Below, one piece after another: positions 45,366-55,200 of a stretch of 64,000 nt of DNA. The number at the start of each line of letters is the position of its first letter. The first letter of the stretch is position 1. The position numbers were made by a program, and so were the translations under genes. Origin of the DNA: Cryobacterium ruanii (GTDB taxonomy: Bacteria > Actinomycetota > Actinomycetes > Actinomycetales > Microbacteriaceae); contig NZ_SOHK01000021.1 in assembly GCF_004404055.1 (NCBI RefSeq), positions 31,870 through 95,869 on the forward strand. Direction: 5' to 3'. The notes below the pieces were generated by a model. The model ran no database searches. It had not been told where the DNA came from and saw only the letters and a list, made by a program, of their open reading frames with translations.

Positions 45366-45812
45366 ATGATTCGATTGATGATTCACCGCACCCTGGGGGC
45401 ACTTTCCCGCACACGCATCGCGATTCGCGATCGGCAACAGGGCTTCACCCTGATCGAACTGCTCGTCGTCGTGCTCATCATCGGAGTGCTCGCCGCCGTG
45501 GCGATTCCGATCTTTCTCAACCAGCAGGAGGGCGCCAAGGACAGTGCCGTGAAAGCCCAGATCACCCAGGCGAAGACCGCCGTCGTCGCCGAAATGGTCA
45601 CCAAGGGATATCCCGCGAGCCTCGATGACGCGAGCGCATACACCGAGAGCAAAGAGGTCGACGTGGTGCTGACCGGGTCGGCCACGGCTTTCTGCATTAC
45701 GGGAAAGTTCGGTAGCTCGACCCGCATGTTCGCCATCGACGACAACGGTGCCGCAATCGAAGGCACCTGCGTCTCCAACGTTGCGACCGCTGCGACCGCT
45801 GCGACCCCATAA
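45366..45812 (+). CDS. Major type IV pilin
   Basis: 148 residues. A basic leader of about 27 residues ends in RQQG, then the mature N-terminus FTLIELLVVVLIIGVLAAVA with Glu5, the prepilin signature. The globular part has two cysteines (FCITGKFG and EGTCVS) that could form the usual C-terminal disulphide. ATG at 45366 with AAGGA upstream. A stem-loop and a pyrimidine-rich stretch precede it, suggesting its own expression control. Confidence 0.95.
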   Translation: MIRLMIHRTLGALSRTRIAIRDRQQGFTLIELLVVVLIIGVLAAVAIPIFLNQQEGAKDSAVKAQITQAKTAVVAEMVTKGYPASLDDASAYTESKEVDVVLTGSATAFCITGKFGSSTRMFAIDDNGAAIEGTCVSNVATAATAATP

Positions 45813-45921
45813 CCGCGGTGGGGCGCCGGCAGCGGCGCCCCACTATACGTGCGTCTCCTGGTCTTGCCGCCCGGCACCTTGCGTCCTAATCAAACAAAAC
45901 CGATCCGTGGAAGGGGTGAGC

Positions 45922-46350
45922 ATGCCAGACGCACCCCGTGTCAAGCGCCCCGACGAGTCGGGTTTCGGGGTGGTCGAGATTGTGGTGGCCGTGTTTCTGA
46001 TCGGACTGCTGGCCGTGGCTTTTCTACCGATTTTGGTGCAGAGTATGCGGGTTTCCGCCACGAATTCGACCCTTGCCGAAGCGACGCAAATTGTCGCCCA
46101 ACAGCTCGAGCGGGTCGGGGCGTCGGGGTCGAGTTGCTCCGCGGTCAAGGCCATGACCTCGATCCGGCCAGCGGTCGTGGTTTCGGAACGCGGTTCGCTG
46201 CAGCCGCACGTGCGTCTCGACCTGCCTATCACCGACGTGTGCGCCGAACCGTATCTGCGGGTCGTGCAGCTGCGGGTGTGGGTGACGTTGTCCGGGTCTA
46301 CCGACGAGTTGACGGCGGCGGAAACTCTCATTCTGCTGGACGCCCCGTGA
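45922..46350 (+). CDS. Minor pilin (PilV-like)
   Basis: 142 residues. Leader RPDESG and mature start FGVVEIVVAVFLIGLLAVAF, with Glu5 kept. Start at 45922 after GGAAGGGG. The stop overlaps the next pilin start (GTGA). Likely forms the tip complex with the two following proteins. Confidence 0.85.
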   Translation: MPDAPRVKRPDESGFGVVEIVVAVFLIGLLAVAFLPILVQSMRVSATNSTLAEATQIVAQQLERVGASGSSCSAVKAMTSIRPAVVVSERGSLQPHVRLDLPITDVCAEPYLRVVQLRVWVTLSGSTDELTAAETLILLDAP

Positions 46351-46925
46351 CCCACACCGCGGCATCCGCATCGACCGCTCCGGAATCGGGATATACCCTC
46401 ATCGAACTCCTCGTTTACATGAGTTTTGCCGTGGTGGTGCTCTCAATCGTCGGCGGTATGCTGATCAGCTCGGTGGAAACCGAGCGGGATGTGCGCGGTT
46501 CGACCGAGGCGACCAATCTCGGGCAGCTGATCAGCCGGTCCGTGCAGTCCGGGGTGCGCAACGCCTCGCAGGTCTCGCTGCAGAACATCGATGACAGTCA
46601 GTTCCTGGTCGCGCGAACCGCGGGCAGCGCCGCATCCATGGTTTGGTCGTGTCAGGCCTGGTTCTACACTCCGGCTGCCGGCGGGTCGCTGTACACGAAG
46701 CGCACGGCGCCGGCGAGCCGCATTGCGGTTCCCGTCTCGGGTGATCTGGGCAGCTGGATCAAGTTGGGTGACGGCGTCAGCACGAACGGTGCGCCGGTCT
46801 TCGGCGGAGTCAACGACCGCATCACGGTGGCCCTTGACCTGGATGCCGGTGCGCAGGCATCGGTCGTCATGAACACGACGGTGACGCCGCGCACGCTCGC
46901 AACGATTGGGGACCCATGCCTGTGA
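46347..46925 (+). CDS. Minor pilin (PilW-like)
   Basis: 192 residues. Leader ending in APESG and mature start YTLIELLVYMSFAVVVLSIV, Glu5 present. A long globular domain follows. The GTG start overlaps the previous stop; the end overlaps the next gene by ten bases. Confidence 0.85.
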   Translation: MTHTAASASTAPESGYTLIELLVYMSFAVVVLSIVGGMLISSVETERDVRGSTEATNLGQLISRSVQSGVRNASQVSLQNIDDSQFLVARTAGSAASMVWSCQAWFYTPAAGGSLYTKRTAPASRIAVPVSGDLGSWIKLGDGVSTNGAPVFGGVNDRITVALDLDAGAQASVVMNTTVTPRTLATIGDPCL

Positions 46926-48322
46926 AACACAACGTTGCGAGCACCGAGCGGGGTAGCGCGCTCATGGCGGTGATCGGCGTCATGGGCGTGATGATGGTAA
47001 TCACCCTCACCCTGACCACGTCCACGCTCTACTCGCTCGATTTCACCAGAAGCACCCGCGCCTCGGTGCAATCGGTGGCTGCCGCCGAAAGCGGAGTCAG
47101 TGCCGCCCAGCTGAGTCTGACCCAGGGAGCCTGCCAGCCCACCTACTCGCGCTCGTCGCCGCAATTCACGGCCAACGTGTCGTACTCCCTGAGCAGGGTC
47201 GACAACGTCTGGCTGAACGGCTGCCCGGCAACCGGTGTCGCGGCGCTGCGGCTGCGGGTCGAGTCGACTGGCAGTTCAATGACCGCGCTGGCTGGAGAGG
47301 AGACCCGGGTGGAAGCGATCTTCGAGTACGACGCGGCCGTGCCACCGGGAGTGAGGCCGAGCGGCGCCGCCATGTACCTCTACGGCGGAGTCGTGTTCAT
47401 GAACAATGCCGACCTGCTCGTGGCCGAATCGGGTCGCGCGGCCATTCAGGTGAAGAACGGCAATGTGTCCTGCTCCAACAACACCGTGATCGAGGGTGAT
47501 GTGGTGGTCTCGGCGGGCAACCTCAATATAAGCGGATGCGCCATCGAAGGCAATGCGTGGGCATCCGGTGCCGCGACGCTCGGTGTGGTGACCGGCAACC
47601 TCACGGCGGCGAGCGTTAACCTGAACGCGGCCGGGCGGGCCAGCCGGATCGGCGGCGTCTACACGTCATACACCGCCGGAACGCCGATTCCGACGGTACC
47701 GGCTTGGGTCGACGTGAATTACGCTCCGGGGGACTGGGTCGATGCAAACGGCGTGCCCTACAAAGTCACGCCCATTGGCCTTAGCTGCACGATCGATGCG
47801 AGCATGCTCGCCGCGGCCGCGAACGGCGGCAAACCCATCATCATCAACGCCCTAGCCCTCTGCCCCCTGGGTGTCACCGCTGTCGGCACGGTAAAGCTCA
47901 CCGCCGACGTCGTCATTTTCGCCAACCGATTCACCTTCATCAACAACGTGCAGTTTCAGTCATCCACGGCAGCGCGGCACAAGCTCTGGTTCATCACGCC
48001 CGACTTGGTGGCAGACCACCTGCCGACCTGTGGCGCGCCGCAGGGTGACTTTTGGATGAAGAACAGCTTCACGATTGCAGCCACGATCGATGCCATGACC
48101 TACACGCCGTGCCGCTTCAACGCCGTGAACACGTTCGAATGGCGCGGCCAGCTGTACGCCAACGGTGCCAACGACTTCAAAAACAACACCCGGTTCGAAT
48201 CGGCGCCGCTCGGCTTGCCGGGAATCGACCTCGACACCGGCGCTACCACCGTCGGAGGCTCGGCCGGGACCGTAGCCGAACTGGGGAATATGACCTCCAT
48301 GCGGGACGTGAGCAATGAGTGA
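46916..48322 (+). CDS. Large PilX-like tip protein
   Basis: 468 residues, much larger than a normal minor pilin. A short leader is followed by a hydrophobic helix (SALMAVIGVMGVMMVITLTL) and then EAAAESG-like residues (AAAESGVSAAQLSLTQ), as in PilX/GspK-type proteins. The central part is a Gly/Asn/Val-rich series of short strands (AIQVKNGNVSCSNN, DVVVSAGNLNISGC) that may form a beta-solenoid. Probably a tip adhesin. No cleavable type III signal with Glu5, so processing is unclear. Confidence 0.75.
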   Translation: MPVKHNVASTERGSALMAVIGVMGVMMVITLTLTTSTLYSLDFTRSTRASVQSVAAAESGVSAAQLSLTQGACQPTYSRSSPQFTANVSYSLSRVDNVWLNGCPATGVAALRLRVESTGSSMTALAGEETRVEAIFEYDAAVPPGVRPSGAAMYLYGGVVFMNNADLLVAESGRAAIQVKNGNVSCSNNTVIEGDVVVSAGNLNISGCAIEGNAWASGAATLGVVTGNLTAASVNLNAAGRASRIGGVYTSYTAGTPIPTVPAWVDVNYAPGDWVDANGVPYKVTPIGLSCTIDASMLAAAANGGKPIIINALALCPLGVTAVGTVKLTADVVIFANRFTFINNVQFQSSTAARHKLWFITPDLVADHLPTCGAPQGDFWMKNSFTIAATIDAMTYTPCRFNAVNTFEWRGQLYANGANDFKNNTRFESAPLGLPGIDLDTGATTVGGSAGTVAELGNMTSMRDVSNE

Positions 48323-48337
48323 TGCGCGGAGTACGCG

Positions 48338-49426
48338 ATGACCCGCCACGTCGTCGGCATCGACATCGGCCGCGCCTCGCTGCGAGCGGTCGAACTGGCC
48401 GATTCTGGGCGCAATCAGCCGACCATCGTGCGATTCCACGAGGAAACGCTGCCCGACGGCGCCGTCGGGCGCGGTGAGGTGCTCGAGCCCAATACTGTTG
48501 CGTCGCAGTTGAAACGGCTGTGGGCGGGCGGCAAATTCACCAGCAAGAATGTCGTCATCGGCATGGGCAACCATCGGGTAGTTGCTCGAGACCTGACCGT
48601 TCCGGCGCAGTCGATTGGCAGCATCCGTGAGTCATTGCCGTTCCAGGTGCAGGATCTGCTTTCCGTTCCGGTGTCTGAGGCCCTGCTCGACTTTTACCCG
48701 ATCAAGGCCGTGCCCGGCGATGGACAGTCGGGGCCGCAGCTCAACGGCCTGCTGATCGCCGCGGTCAAGGAAGTGGTTTTGCGAAACGTTCGGGCGGTGC
48801 AGCTGGCCGGGCTCAACCCGGTCGCGGTCGATTTGATTCCGTTCGCCCTCAGCCGCGCCATTCGTCGGGGCCGCCCCACCGACGATGTGGTTGCGCAGAT
48901 CGACGTCGGAGCCGGGACAACGAGCATCGTGATCACCGCGTCCGGAGTTCCCCAGTTCGTGCGGCTCATTCCGGCCGGTGGTGACGACCTCACCCAGGCG
49001 CTCACCGCGCGGCTGGACATGCCCGTCGATCAGGCGGAGGCCCTCAAACGCGCCTCCAGTATCGGCTCAAGCGGTCCGCTCCCGGGTAGGTCAGCGGATG
49101 CCGCTGGGCCGGCCGATATCGCGGCGACCGCCGCGCTCGTCATTCATGAGGGTGTGAGCGAACTGCTGACCAGCTTGCGTAATACCGTGAACTATTTCAT
49201 TCACACCCGGAACGACCTGCCCGTGACCCGCATCGTTCTGACCGGGGGCGGAGCACGATTGAGCGGATTCGCCACGCAACTCGCCGAACTCACCCGGCTG
49301 CCGGTCGTGCTGCCGAACCCGACCGGCGGCCTCGCCGTTGGCCGGGCAGTCGACGCCGAGCGGCTGGCGAATTCGGGCGGCGACTATCTCGTCGCGCTCG
49401 GCCTCGCACTGGGACGCACACCGTGA
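48338..49426 (+). CDS. pilM: Type IV pilus assembly protein PilM
   Basis: 362 residues of the actin-like fold: VVGIDIGRASLRAVEL at the N-terminus (phosphate loop), QIDVGAGTTSIVI in the middle and IVLTGGGARLSGF near the end, plus SLPFQVQDLLSVPVSEALLD. PilM binds the short N-terminus of PilN on the cytoplasmic side and links the ATPases to the membrane complex. Overlaps pilN by four bases. Confidence 0.93.
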   Translation: MTRHVVGIDIGRASLRAVELADSGRNQPTIVRFHEETLPDGAVGRGEVLEPNTVASQLKRLWAGGKFTSKNVVIGMGNHRVVARDLTVPAQSIGSIRESLPFQVQDLLSVPVSEALLDFYPIKAVPGDGQSGPQLNGLLIAAVKEVVLRNVRAVQLAGLNPVAVDLIPFALSRAIRRGRPTDDVVAQIDVGAGTTSIVITASGVPQFVRLIPAGGDDLTQALTARLDMPVDQAEALKRASSIGSSGPLPGRSADAAGPADIAATAALVIHEGVSELLTSLRNTVNYFIHTRNDLPVTRIVLTGGGARLSGFATQLAELTRLPVVLPNPTGGLAVGRAVDAERLANSGGDYLVALGLALGRTP

Positions 49427-50091
49427 GCGCACCGAAGACAGTTCACGACCCGGTCATCGGCGGGGACCCCCGGGTCGACCTGCTGCCGCCCGAAGTCATG
49501 GTGGAGCAGAAGGGTCGCAGGCTGCGACGCGGCCTTGCCGTCGCGGTCGTCGCGGTCGTGCTCGTCACGGGCGCCGGCATCGCCGCCGCCACCTGGCAAG
49601 CTGAGCGCAGCCAGGCCAGCCTCGCTGTCGTGCAGGCGCGCACGACCCAACTCCTGGCCGCGCAGGGCGAATACGCCCCGGTGCGCCGGGCGCAGGAGGA
49701 AGTCGACGCGACCGTCGCGGCCCGCCGGCTGGCGGCATCCGTTGATATCGACTGGACCGATTATCTGCAGCAGATTCGCGCTCGACTGCCCGGCGACGTC
49801 GTGATTGGCGCCGTGGTACTAGACGCGGGTTCGCCGTGGGTGCCGTACATGCAGGCTACTGCGCCCTTGCAGCCGAGTCGTGTGGCGACCATCAGCTTCA
49901 CCCTGACCAGTCCGACCCTGCCGAGCGTTCCCGACTGGCTCGACGCGATGGCGACCCTGCCCGGGTACGCCGACAGTGCGCCGACCCGGGTGGCGTTGCT
50001 CGATTCCGGGGGATACGAGGTGAGTCTCACGCTGCACGTCAACGCCAGGGCTTTCTCCAACCGGTTCGCAGAAGCCGAGGTGACCCAGTGA
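49423..50091 (+). CDS. pilN: Type IV pilus assembly protein PilN
   Basis: 222 residues. The cytoplasmic N-terminus contains DPRVDLLPPEVM, equal to the INLLP-type PilM-binding motif, then one membrane helix (GLAVAVVAVVLVTGAGIAAA), a coiled coil, and a ferredoxin-like domain outside. Confidence 0.9.
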   Translation: MSAPKTVHDPVIGGDPRVDLLPPEVMVEQKGRRLRRGLAVAVVAVVLVTGAGIAAATWQAERSQASLAVVQARTTQLLAAQGEYAPVRRAQEEVDATVAARRLAASVDIDWTDYLQQIRARLPGDVVIGAVVLDAGSPWVPYMQATAPLQPSRVATISFTLTSPTLPSVPDWLDAMATLPGYADSAPTRVALLDSGGYEVSLTLHVNARAFSNRFAEAEVTQ

Positions 50092-50795
50092 CGACGACGA
50101 AGTGGTGGCTGGTGGGAGCGATTCTCGTCATCGTAATCGTCATGCTGGCCGGGTTCACGCTCGGCATCTCGCCCAAACTCGACGAGCTGAGTGCGACCCG
50201 CACGACTCACACCGCGACGCTGGCCCAGAACGAGGTCTACGAAGCGCAGCTCGCGGCCCTGCAGCGTGAATTCGACGGCCTCGAGACGGTTCAAGACGAA
50301 CTCGCTGTGCTGCGGGAGGCGATTCCGGAGGGTGCAGCGCTGCCCGCCTTGATCGGCCAACTCGATGCGATGGCCGGCCGTACGTCGGTCACCCTGACCG
50401 AGTTCTCGTCGGCCGACGCGATGCCCTACGTGCCGGTCGTGCCCGCGGCCGACACGGACGCGCCTGCCACCGACGGCGCTGCCACCGGCGGCGCTGCTAC
50501 CGGCGGCGCTGCCACGAACGCGCCTGCCACCGACGGTGCTGCGGCGGGGGCAGCAGAGGCCGCGGCTGCGGCTGCGAGCCCGCTGGTGACCGCGGAGAAT
50601 TTTATCGCCGTGCCGGTCACGATCTCGGTCACTGGAAGTTTCGACGCCGTTCTGGACTTTCTTGATGACCTGCAGAACGGCCAGCGTCTGATGACGGTGA
50701 CCTCGTTCAGTTCCGGCACGCCCAGTGCCGACGTTCCCGACCGGGTGACGGGCCAGATCGCGGGGATTGTCTACGTGCTGCTCAACGCCAGCTGA
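50088..50795 (+). CDS. pilO: PilO-like protein with an alanine-rich linker
   Basis: 235 residues: one N-terminal membrane helix (WWLVGAILVIVIVMLAGFTL), a coiled coil, and a ferredoxin-like fold split by a 45-residue Ala/Thr/Gly linker (ATDGAATGGAATGG type), encoded by a DNA tandem repeat around 50465-50575. The linker is unusual for PilO and probably hypervariable. The GTG start overlaps the pilN stop. Last gene of the pilus operon. Confidence 0.85.
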   Translation: MTTTKWWLVGAILVIVIVMLAGFTLGISPKLDELSATRTTHTATLAQNEVYEAQLAALQREFDGLETVQDELAVLREAIPEGAALPALIGQLDAMAGRTSVTLTEFSSADAMPYVPVVPAADTDAPATDGAATGGAATGGAATNAPATDGAAAGAAEAAAAAASPLVTAENFIAVPVTISVTGSFDAVLDFLDDLQNGQRLMTVTSFSSGTPSADVPDRVTGQIAGIVYVLLNAS

Positions 50796-51095
50796 TGTCT
50801 GTGCTGACTGACGCTTACCGTGACGCTCACCGTGACGCTCCCACCTGCTACTCACGATCGGGCGTTACGTTCACGTCCTCACCGATCACACATCCGCTGC
50901 TACGGCAGGGCATTCGCCCGTCCCCTCAGGCCAGCGCACACACTCGGAGCCCTGCACCCCCATTTTGGAGGTATACCATGTTGACTCGGGAGTACTGGGG
51001 GCGTGCACCATCGTTAGGCTTGATTCCGAGACCGGCTGAGTCTTTGCGAATCAACACAAAGACACACCACAGAAACAACGCAGGTCGGGGGAATA
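50796..51095 (+). other. Spacer between the pilus operon and the kinase gene
   Basis: 300 bp with no supported gene. It holds a direct repeat of ACCGTGACGCTC (50817-50828 and 50829-50840). GGAGG followed by ATG at 50978 would start an ORF in a frame that runs out of frame into the kinase, so I do not call a gene; this region may instead hold the kinase promoter. Confidence 0.5.
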
Positions 51096-52250
51096 ATGGG
51101 CAGGCGACTCCCCTCTGCCCCGCCCGTTTTGTCGGGCTACACCTATGTACGCCCCCTCGGTACCGGTGGGTTCGCCGACGTTTTTCTGTTCGAGCAGAAC
51201 CTGCCGCGCCGCTCAGTGGCGGTCAAGGTGCTGCTGCAGGACATCGTCGACGACGACGTCCTGCGCTCGTTCAACGCCGAAGCGGATGTCATGGCGCGGC
51301 TCAGCTCGCACCCTTCGATTCTCACCGTGTATAACGCGAGTATCTCAGCCGACGGTCGCCCGTACCTCGTGATGGAATTCTGCCCCGGCTCGTACTCCGC
51401 CCGCGAACGCGCGGAGCCGCTGCCCGTGGCGACCGTGCTCAATGTTGCCGTGCGAATCGCCGGCGCCCTCGAGACGGCGCACCGCTCCAAGGTGCTGCAC
51501 CGCGACATCAAGCCGTCGAACATTCTCACCACCACCTTCGGCGGTCCGGTGCTCGGCGACTTTGGCATCGCCGCCTCTTTCGCCGGTGGCGCCAGCGGTG
51601 CAGGCGGCGAACTATTCGCCATGTCGCTGCCGTGGAGCGCTCCGGAGGTCGTCGACGAACGCACGACCGGCACGGTCGCGACCGAGGTGTGGTCGTTCGG
51701 CGCCACGCTCTACTCACTGCTGGCCGACCGGGCCCCGTTCGAGCTGGCCGTCGGCTCCAACGGGTCGCGCGCGCAGCTGAAACAGCGCATCAAACGGGCA
51801 AAATACACGAGCATCGGGCGAGCGGATGTTCCTGCCTCCCTCGAAAGCGTCCTCGCCCGCATGATGAATCGCGATCCGGCGGCGCGCCAGGCGAGCCTGC
51901 TCGAGTGCGCCCACGACCTGCAGCGCGTGGAGCGGGAACTCGGCCTGGCCTTCACCGCGCTCGAGGTGGCGGACGAAGCGTGGGCATCCGCTGGGGCACC
52001 CGTTGACTTTGACAACCATGAGTCGCGCGGTGCCGTCATCTCCGATGTCATCATTCCCACGCTGCGCCCCGGCCCGCGGCGCAGCGCGCATCGCCCGCTA
52101 TCGCAAACCCCGGAGGGTACGCGGCCGGGCTCCGCAGAAACCGGTCGCACGCGTTTCACCCCGCTCACGCTCAGCCTGTTGCTCACCAGCGCGGTCGTTG
52201 TCGGTATCGGTGTCACCGTCGGTGCCCTCGTGATCGTCGGGCTGATCTGA
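51096..52250 (+). CDS. Membrane-anchored Ser/Thr protein kinase (PknB-like catalytic domain)
   Basis: 384 residues. Glycine loop GTGGFADVF, catalytic lysine in VAVKVLLQD, HRDIKPSNIL, GDFGIA and SAPEVV are all kept, so an active Hanks-type kinase is expected. After the kinase domain comes a linker with basic residues and one C-terminal membrane helix (LLLTSAVVVGIGVTVGALVI) with almost nothing outside: no PASTA or other sensor domain. Directly before the giant Ig-like gene. Confidence 0.93.
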   Translation: MGRRLPSAPPVLSGYTYVRPLGTGGFADVFLFEQNLPRRSVAVKVLLQDIVDDDVLRSFNAEADVMARLSSHPSILTVYNASISADGRPYLVMEFCPGSYSARERAEPLPVATVLNVAVRIAGALETAHRSKVLHRDIKPSNILTTTFGGPVLGDFGIAASFAGGASGAGGELFAMSLPWSAPEVVDERTTGTVATEVWSFGATLYSLLADRAPFELAVGSNGSRAQLKQRIKRAKYTSIGRADVPASLESVLARMMNRDPAARQASLLECAHDLQRVERELGLAFTALEVADEAWASAGAPVDFDNHESRGAVISDVIIPTLRPGPRRSAHRPLSQTPEGTRPGSAETGRTRFTPLTLSLLLTSAVVVGIGVTVGALVIVGLI

Positions 52251-52263
52251 TGGGCGGAGTCTG

Positions 52264-55200
52264 ATGGCCGGCAAACGCACTCGTCAGCGCCGGTTTGTGG
52301 TCTCGAAGGCACGCCTCGGCGTCATTCGCATCGCCGCGGTCGCCGCGATCGGTGCGCTGCTGGCCACGGTGGCCATCGTCGTCGATGGTTTCGACGTGAA
52401 GCAGACGCCGGTCAACGCGAGTTCGATCTGGGCCCTGCAGAGCGGCGACGGCAACCGGTACGCCCGCATCAATACGGATCTCGGCGAACTCGACACGGTG
52501 AAGACGGTGCCGGCACCGAGCGAACTGGTGCAGACCGACTCCACCGTGCTGCTCTTCGCGCAGAACAACGAAAAAGTCGTCGACGTGAGCCTCGCGGCAC
52601 CGCTCGACCTCGGCAACGACGCGGGCGACTACGACAGCACGCCGGCCGGAACCCGAACCATCGCGTCATCGACCTCGTGGGTGGGTTACCTCACGAGCTC
52701 GGGAACGGTCTTCGCTGGTGCGGTGGGCGCGGCTGATGCACCGCGCCCAGTGAACCCGTACATCGACGATGAGGTCGCCCCGGGTGATACTCCCCGCGCG
52801 TATCGCTCCGATGCGATCGCGATCACCCCCGAGGGGGTGCTCTACAGCTACTCGAGCGACGCCGAAACAGTGCTCCGCTACTCCATCACCGAGGCCAGAA
52901 TGCTCGGCGAGGACGCCATTACCGACGGTCCGGCCGAACCCGGAAGCCAACTGAGCGTGGTTGGCGATACCTGGGCACTGCTCAGCGTGGCCGGCGACGA
53001 ACTCTGGCTGGCCGGTCAGGGCGAACCGGTCAAGACCGACCTGAGCGAACTGGCCGTGCTGCAACGCCCGAGCGGCAGCGCCGACGATCTGTTCATCTCC
53101 GACCAGACCGGCCTGGTCGCCTTCGCGCTCGCCGACGGTGCACGCACCGCGCTAATCGGGGACGCCGAGACCGTGCTCGGGGTACCCGCCGCACCGACGC
53201 CCTTTAAGGGAGTGCGGTACGCGGCCTGGCTGCCCGCCTCGGGAATCGCCGGCACCTTGTTCAGCGAGATCGCCGGCGAATCCCCGCTGAGCTTCGGCGC
53301 TGGCACGCCGAACGGCGACGCCGCCCCCGCCTTTCGTGCCAACGAATCGCACCTGATCCTCAACGACACCCGCAGCGGATGGGTGTGGACCATTCCCGAC
53401 GGGGCCCTCATCGCGAGTTCCCAGGACTGGACCCTCGCCGCCGCCGAGGAGCCCCACCGTCAGGACGACATCGAAGAAGCCTCCGAAGTCGTCGAACCGA
53501 AGGCCCCCGTTGCCATGCCGGATGCCTTCGGCGTGCGCGTGGACCAGCTCGTCAGTCTGCCGGTGCTGCTCAACGACCACGACGCCAACGACGACGCGCT
53601 CAGCGTCGTGCCCGCCTCGGTCACGGGCCTCGACCCCTCCTGGGGCACCGTCAGCGTGACCGACCAGAACCAGGTACTCGCGGTGCAGGTGGCCCCGGGC
53701 GCCAGCGGCTCGGCAACCTTTAACTACGCCATCACCGACGGCTCGCGCACCGACGGCCTCGACTCCCCTTCCGCCTCGGTCACGCTCACCGTGCACGGCG
53801 ACGACGTGAATTCGGCACCGGTCTGGTGCGGTACCGACGGCTGCCTGCAGGATTGGCCAAGCCCCGAGGTGCAGCCCGGCGGCACGATGACCGTTCCGGT
53901 GCTGCCCGGCTGGGTCGATCCCGACGGGGATCCCCTCTTCGTCGCATCCGCTGTGAACACCACCGGGATCGGCTCGGTCAGTGTGACGCCCGCTGGCGTG
54001 CTCGTCTACAAGCACGCCAACGCGGCCGAACAGACCGCGCAATCGGCCGTGATCCTGGTGCGCGTCTCCGACATTCACGGAGCGTCGGCCGAAAAGGTGC
54101 TTACGATCGTGGTCACGCCGACCCCGCGACTCACGGTCGAACCGTTCGCGCTGCTCGCCGCAGTGAACGAACGCCTCACGGTGAATCCGGCCATCTACGT
54201 CGCCGGCGCTGCCGGCCTCTACCGCATCGAGTCGGCCACGATCCCGACGAGCGCCGAGGGCTCCACCGTTGCCGTGACCGCCAACGGTACCGCCTTCGAC
54301 TTCGCCGCGACCGCGATCGGTAATTACATGGTCAGCCTCACGATCGCCGACGACGTGAGCGAGGTCGTATCGCTCGTGCGCATTTCGGTGGTCGCAGCGG
54401 ATTCCGGGGCGCTCGCGACCTCCCCGGTGACCGTTTTCGTGCGGCCCAAGGCCGACACCAGCGTTGACGTCTTCACCGCCGTCTCCAATCCGGCCGGACG
54501 GGTGCTGCTGCTAGGCGAAGCCATTCCCGAGACCGTGCTCGGCGCTTCGCTCAGCGTCGACGTCGTCGGGCAGAACGTGCTGCGGGTGCGCGGCTCCACC
54601 GCCGATGAACGGCCGGGCAAGCTCGGCACCGTGCGTTACACCGTGTCGGACGGCACCGAGAACCCGCTGTACACCGTGCGCGGCGAGGCCACCGTGTACC
54701 TGCTCGAGGCTCCCGTTCCGCAGGCGCCGATCGCCATGAACGACAGTGTCTCGGTGCGAGTCGGCGCGCAGATCGACATTCCGGTGCTCGAGAATGATGT
54801 GGCGTCCGACGGCAACATCGTGATACTCAACGCCGAATCGGTGCAGAACCGCAGCGACCAGGGCCTGGCCTTCGCGGCCGGCGCCGAGCTGCGCTACCTC
54901 GCTCCGAACGAACCGGGCAGCTACGAACTCGCCTACAGCGTTTACACAGCGGGCGCTCCCGAACTCATCGACTCGGCCGTGGTCTCGGTCGAAGTGCTCG
55001 CAGAGGGTGACAACACGGCGCCCCAGCCGCGCACCCTGTACGGTCGGGTACTCTCGGGCGAGACCATCGAGATTCCCTTCGACAGCTTCGGCACCGACCC
55101 TGACGGCGATACCGTCGTGCTCGATCGAATCATCACCCAGCCGGCTCGCGGAACGGCGTCGATCAATGCCACCGGCGACGCCATCGTCTACTCGAGCCCC

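Noticed and set aside
50978..51334. ORF with GGAGG and ATG (MLTREYWGRAP...) overlapping the kinase start
   Set aside because: After about 40 codons it overlaps the kinase out of frame and shows no domain; the codon pattern there belongs to the kinase.
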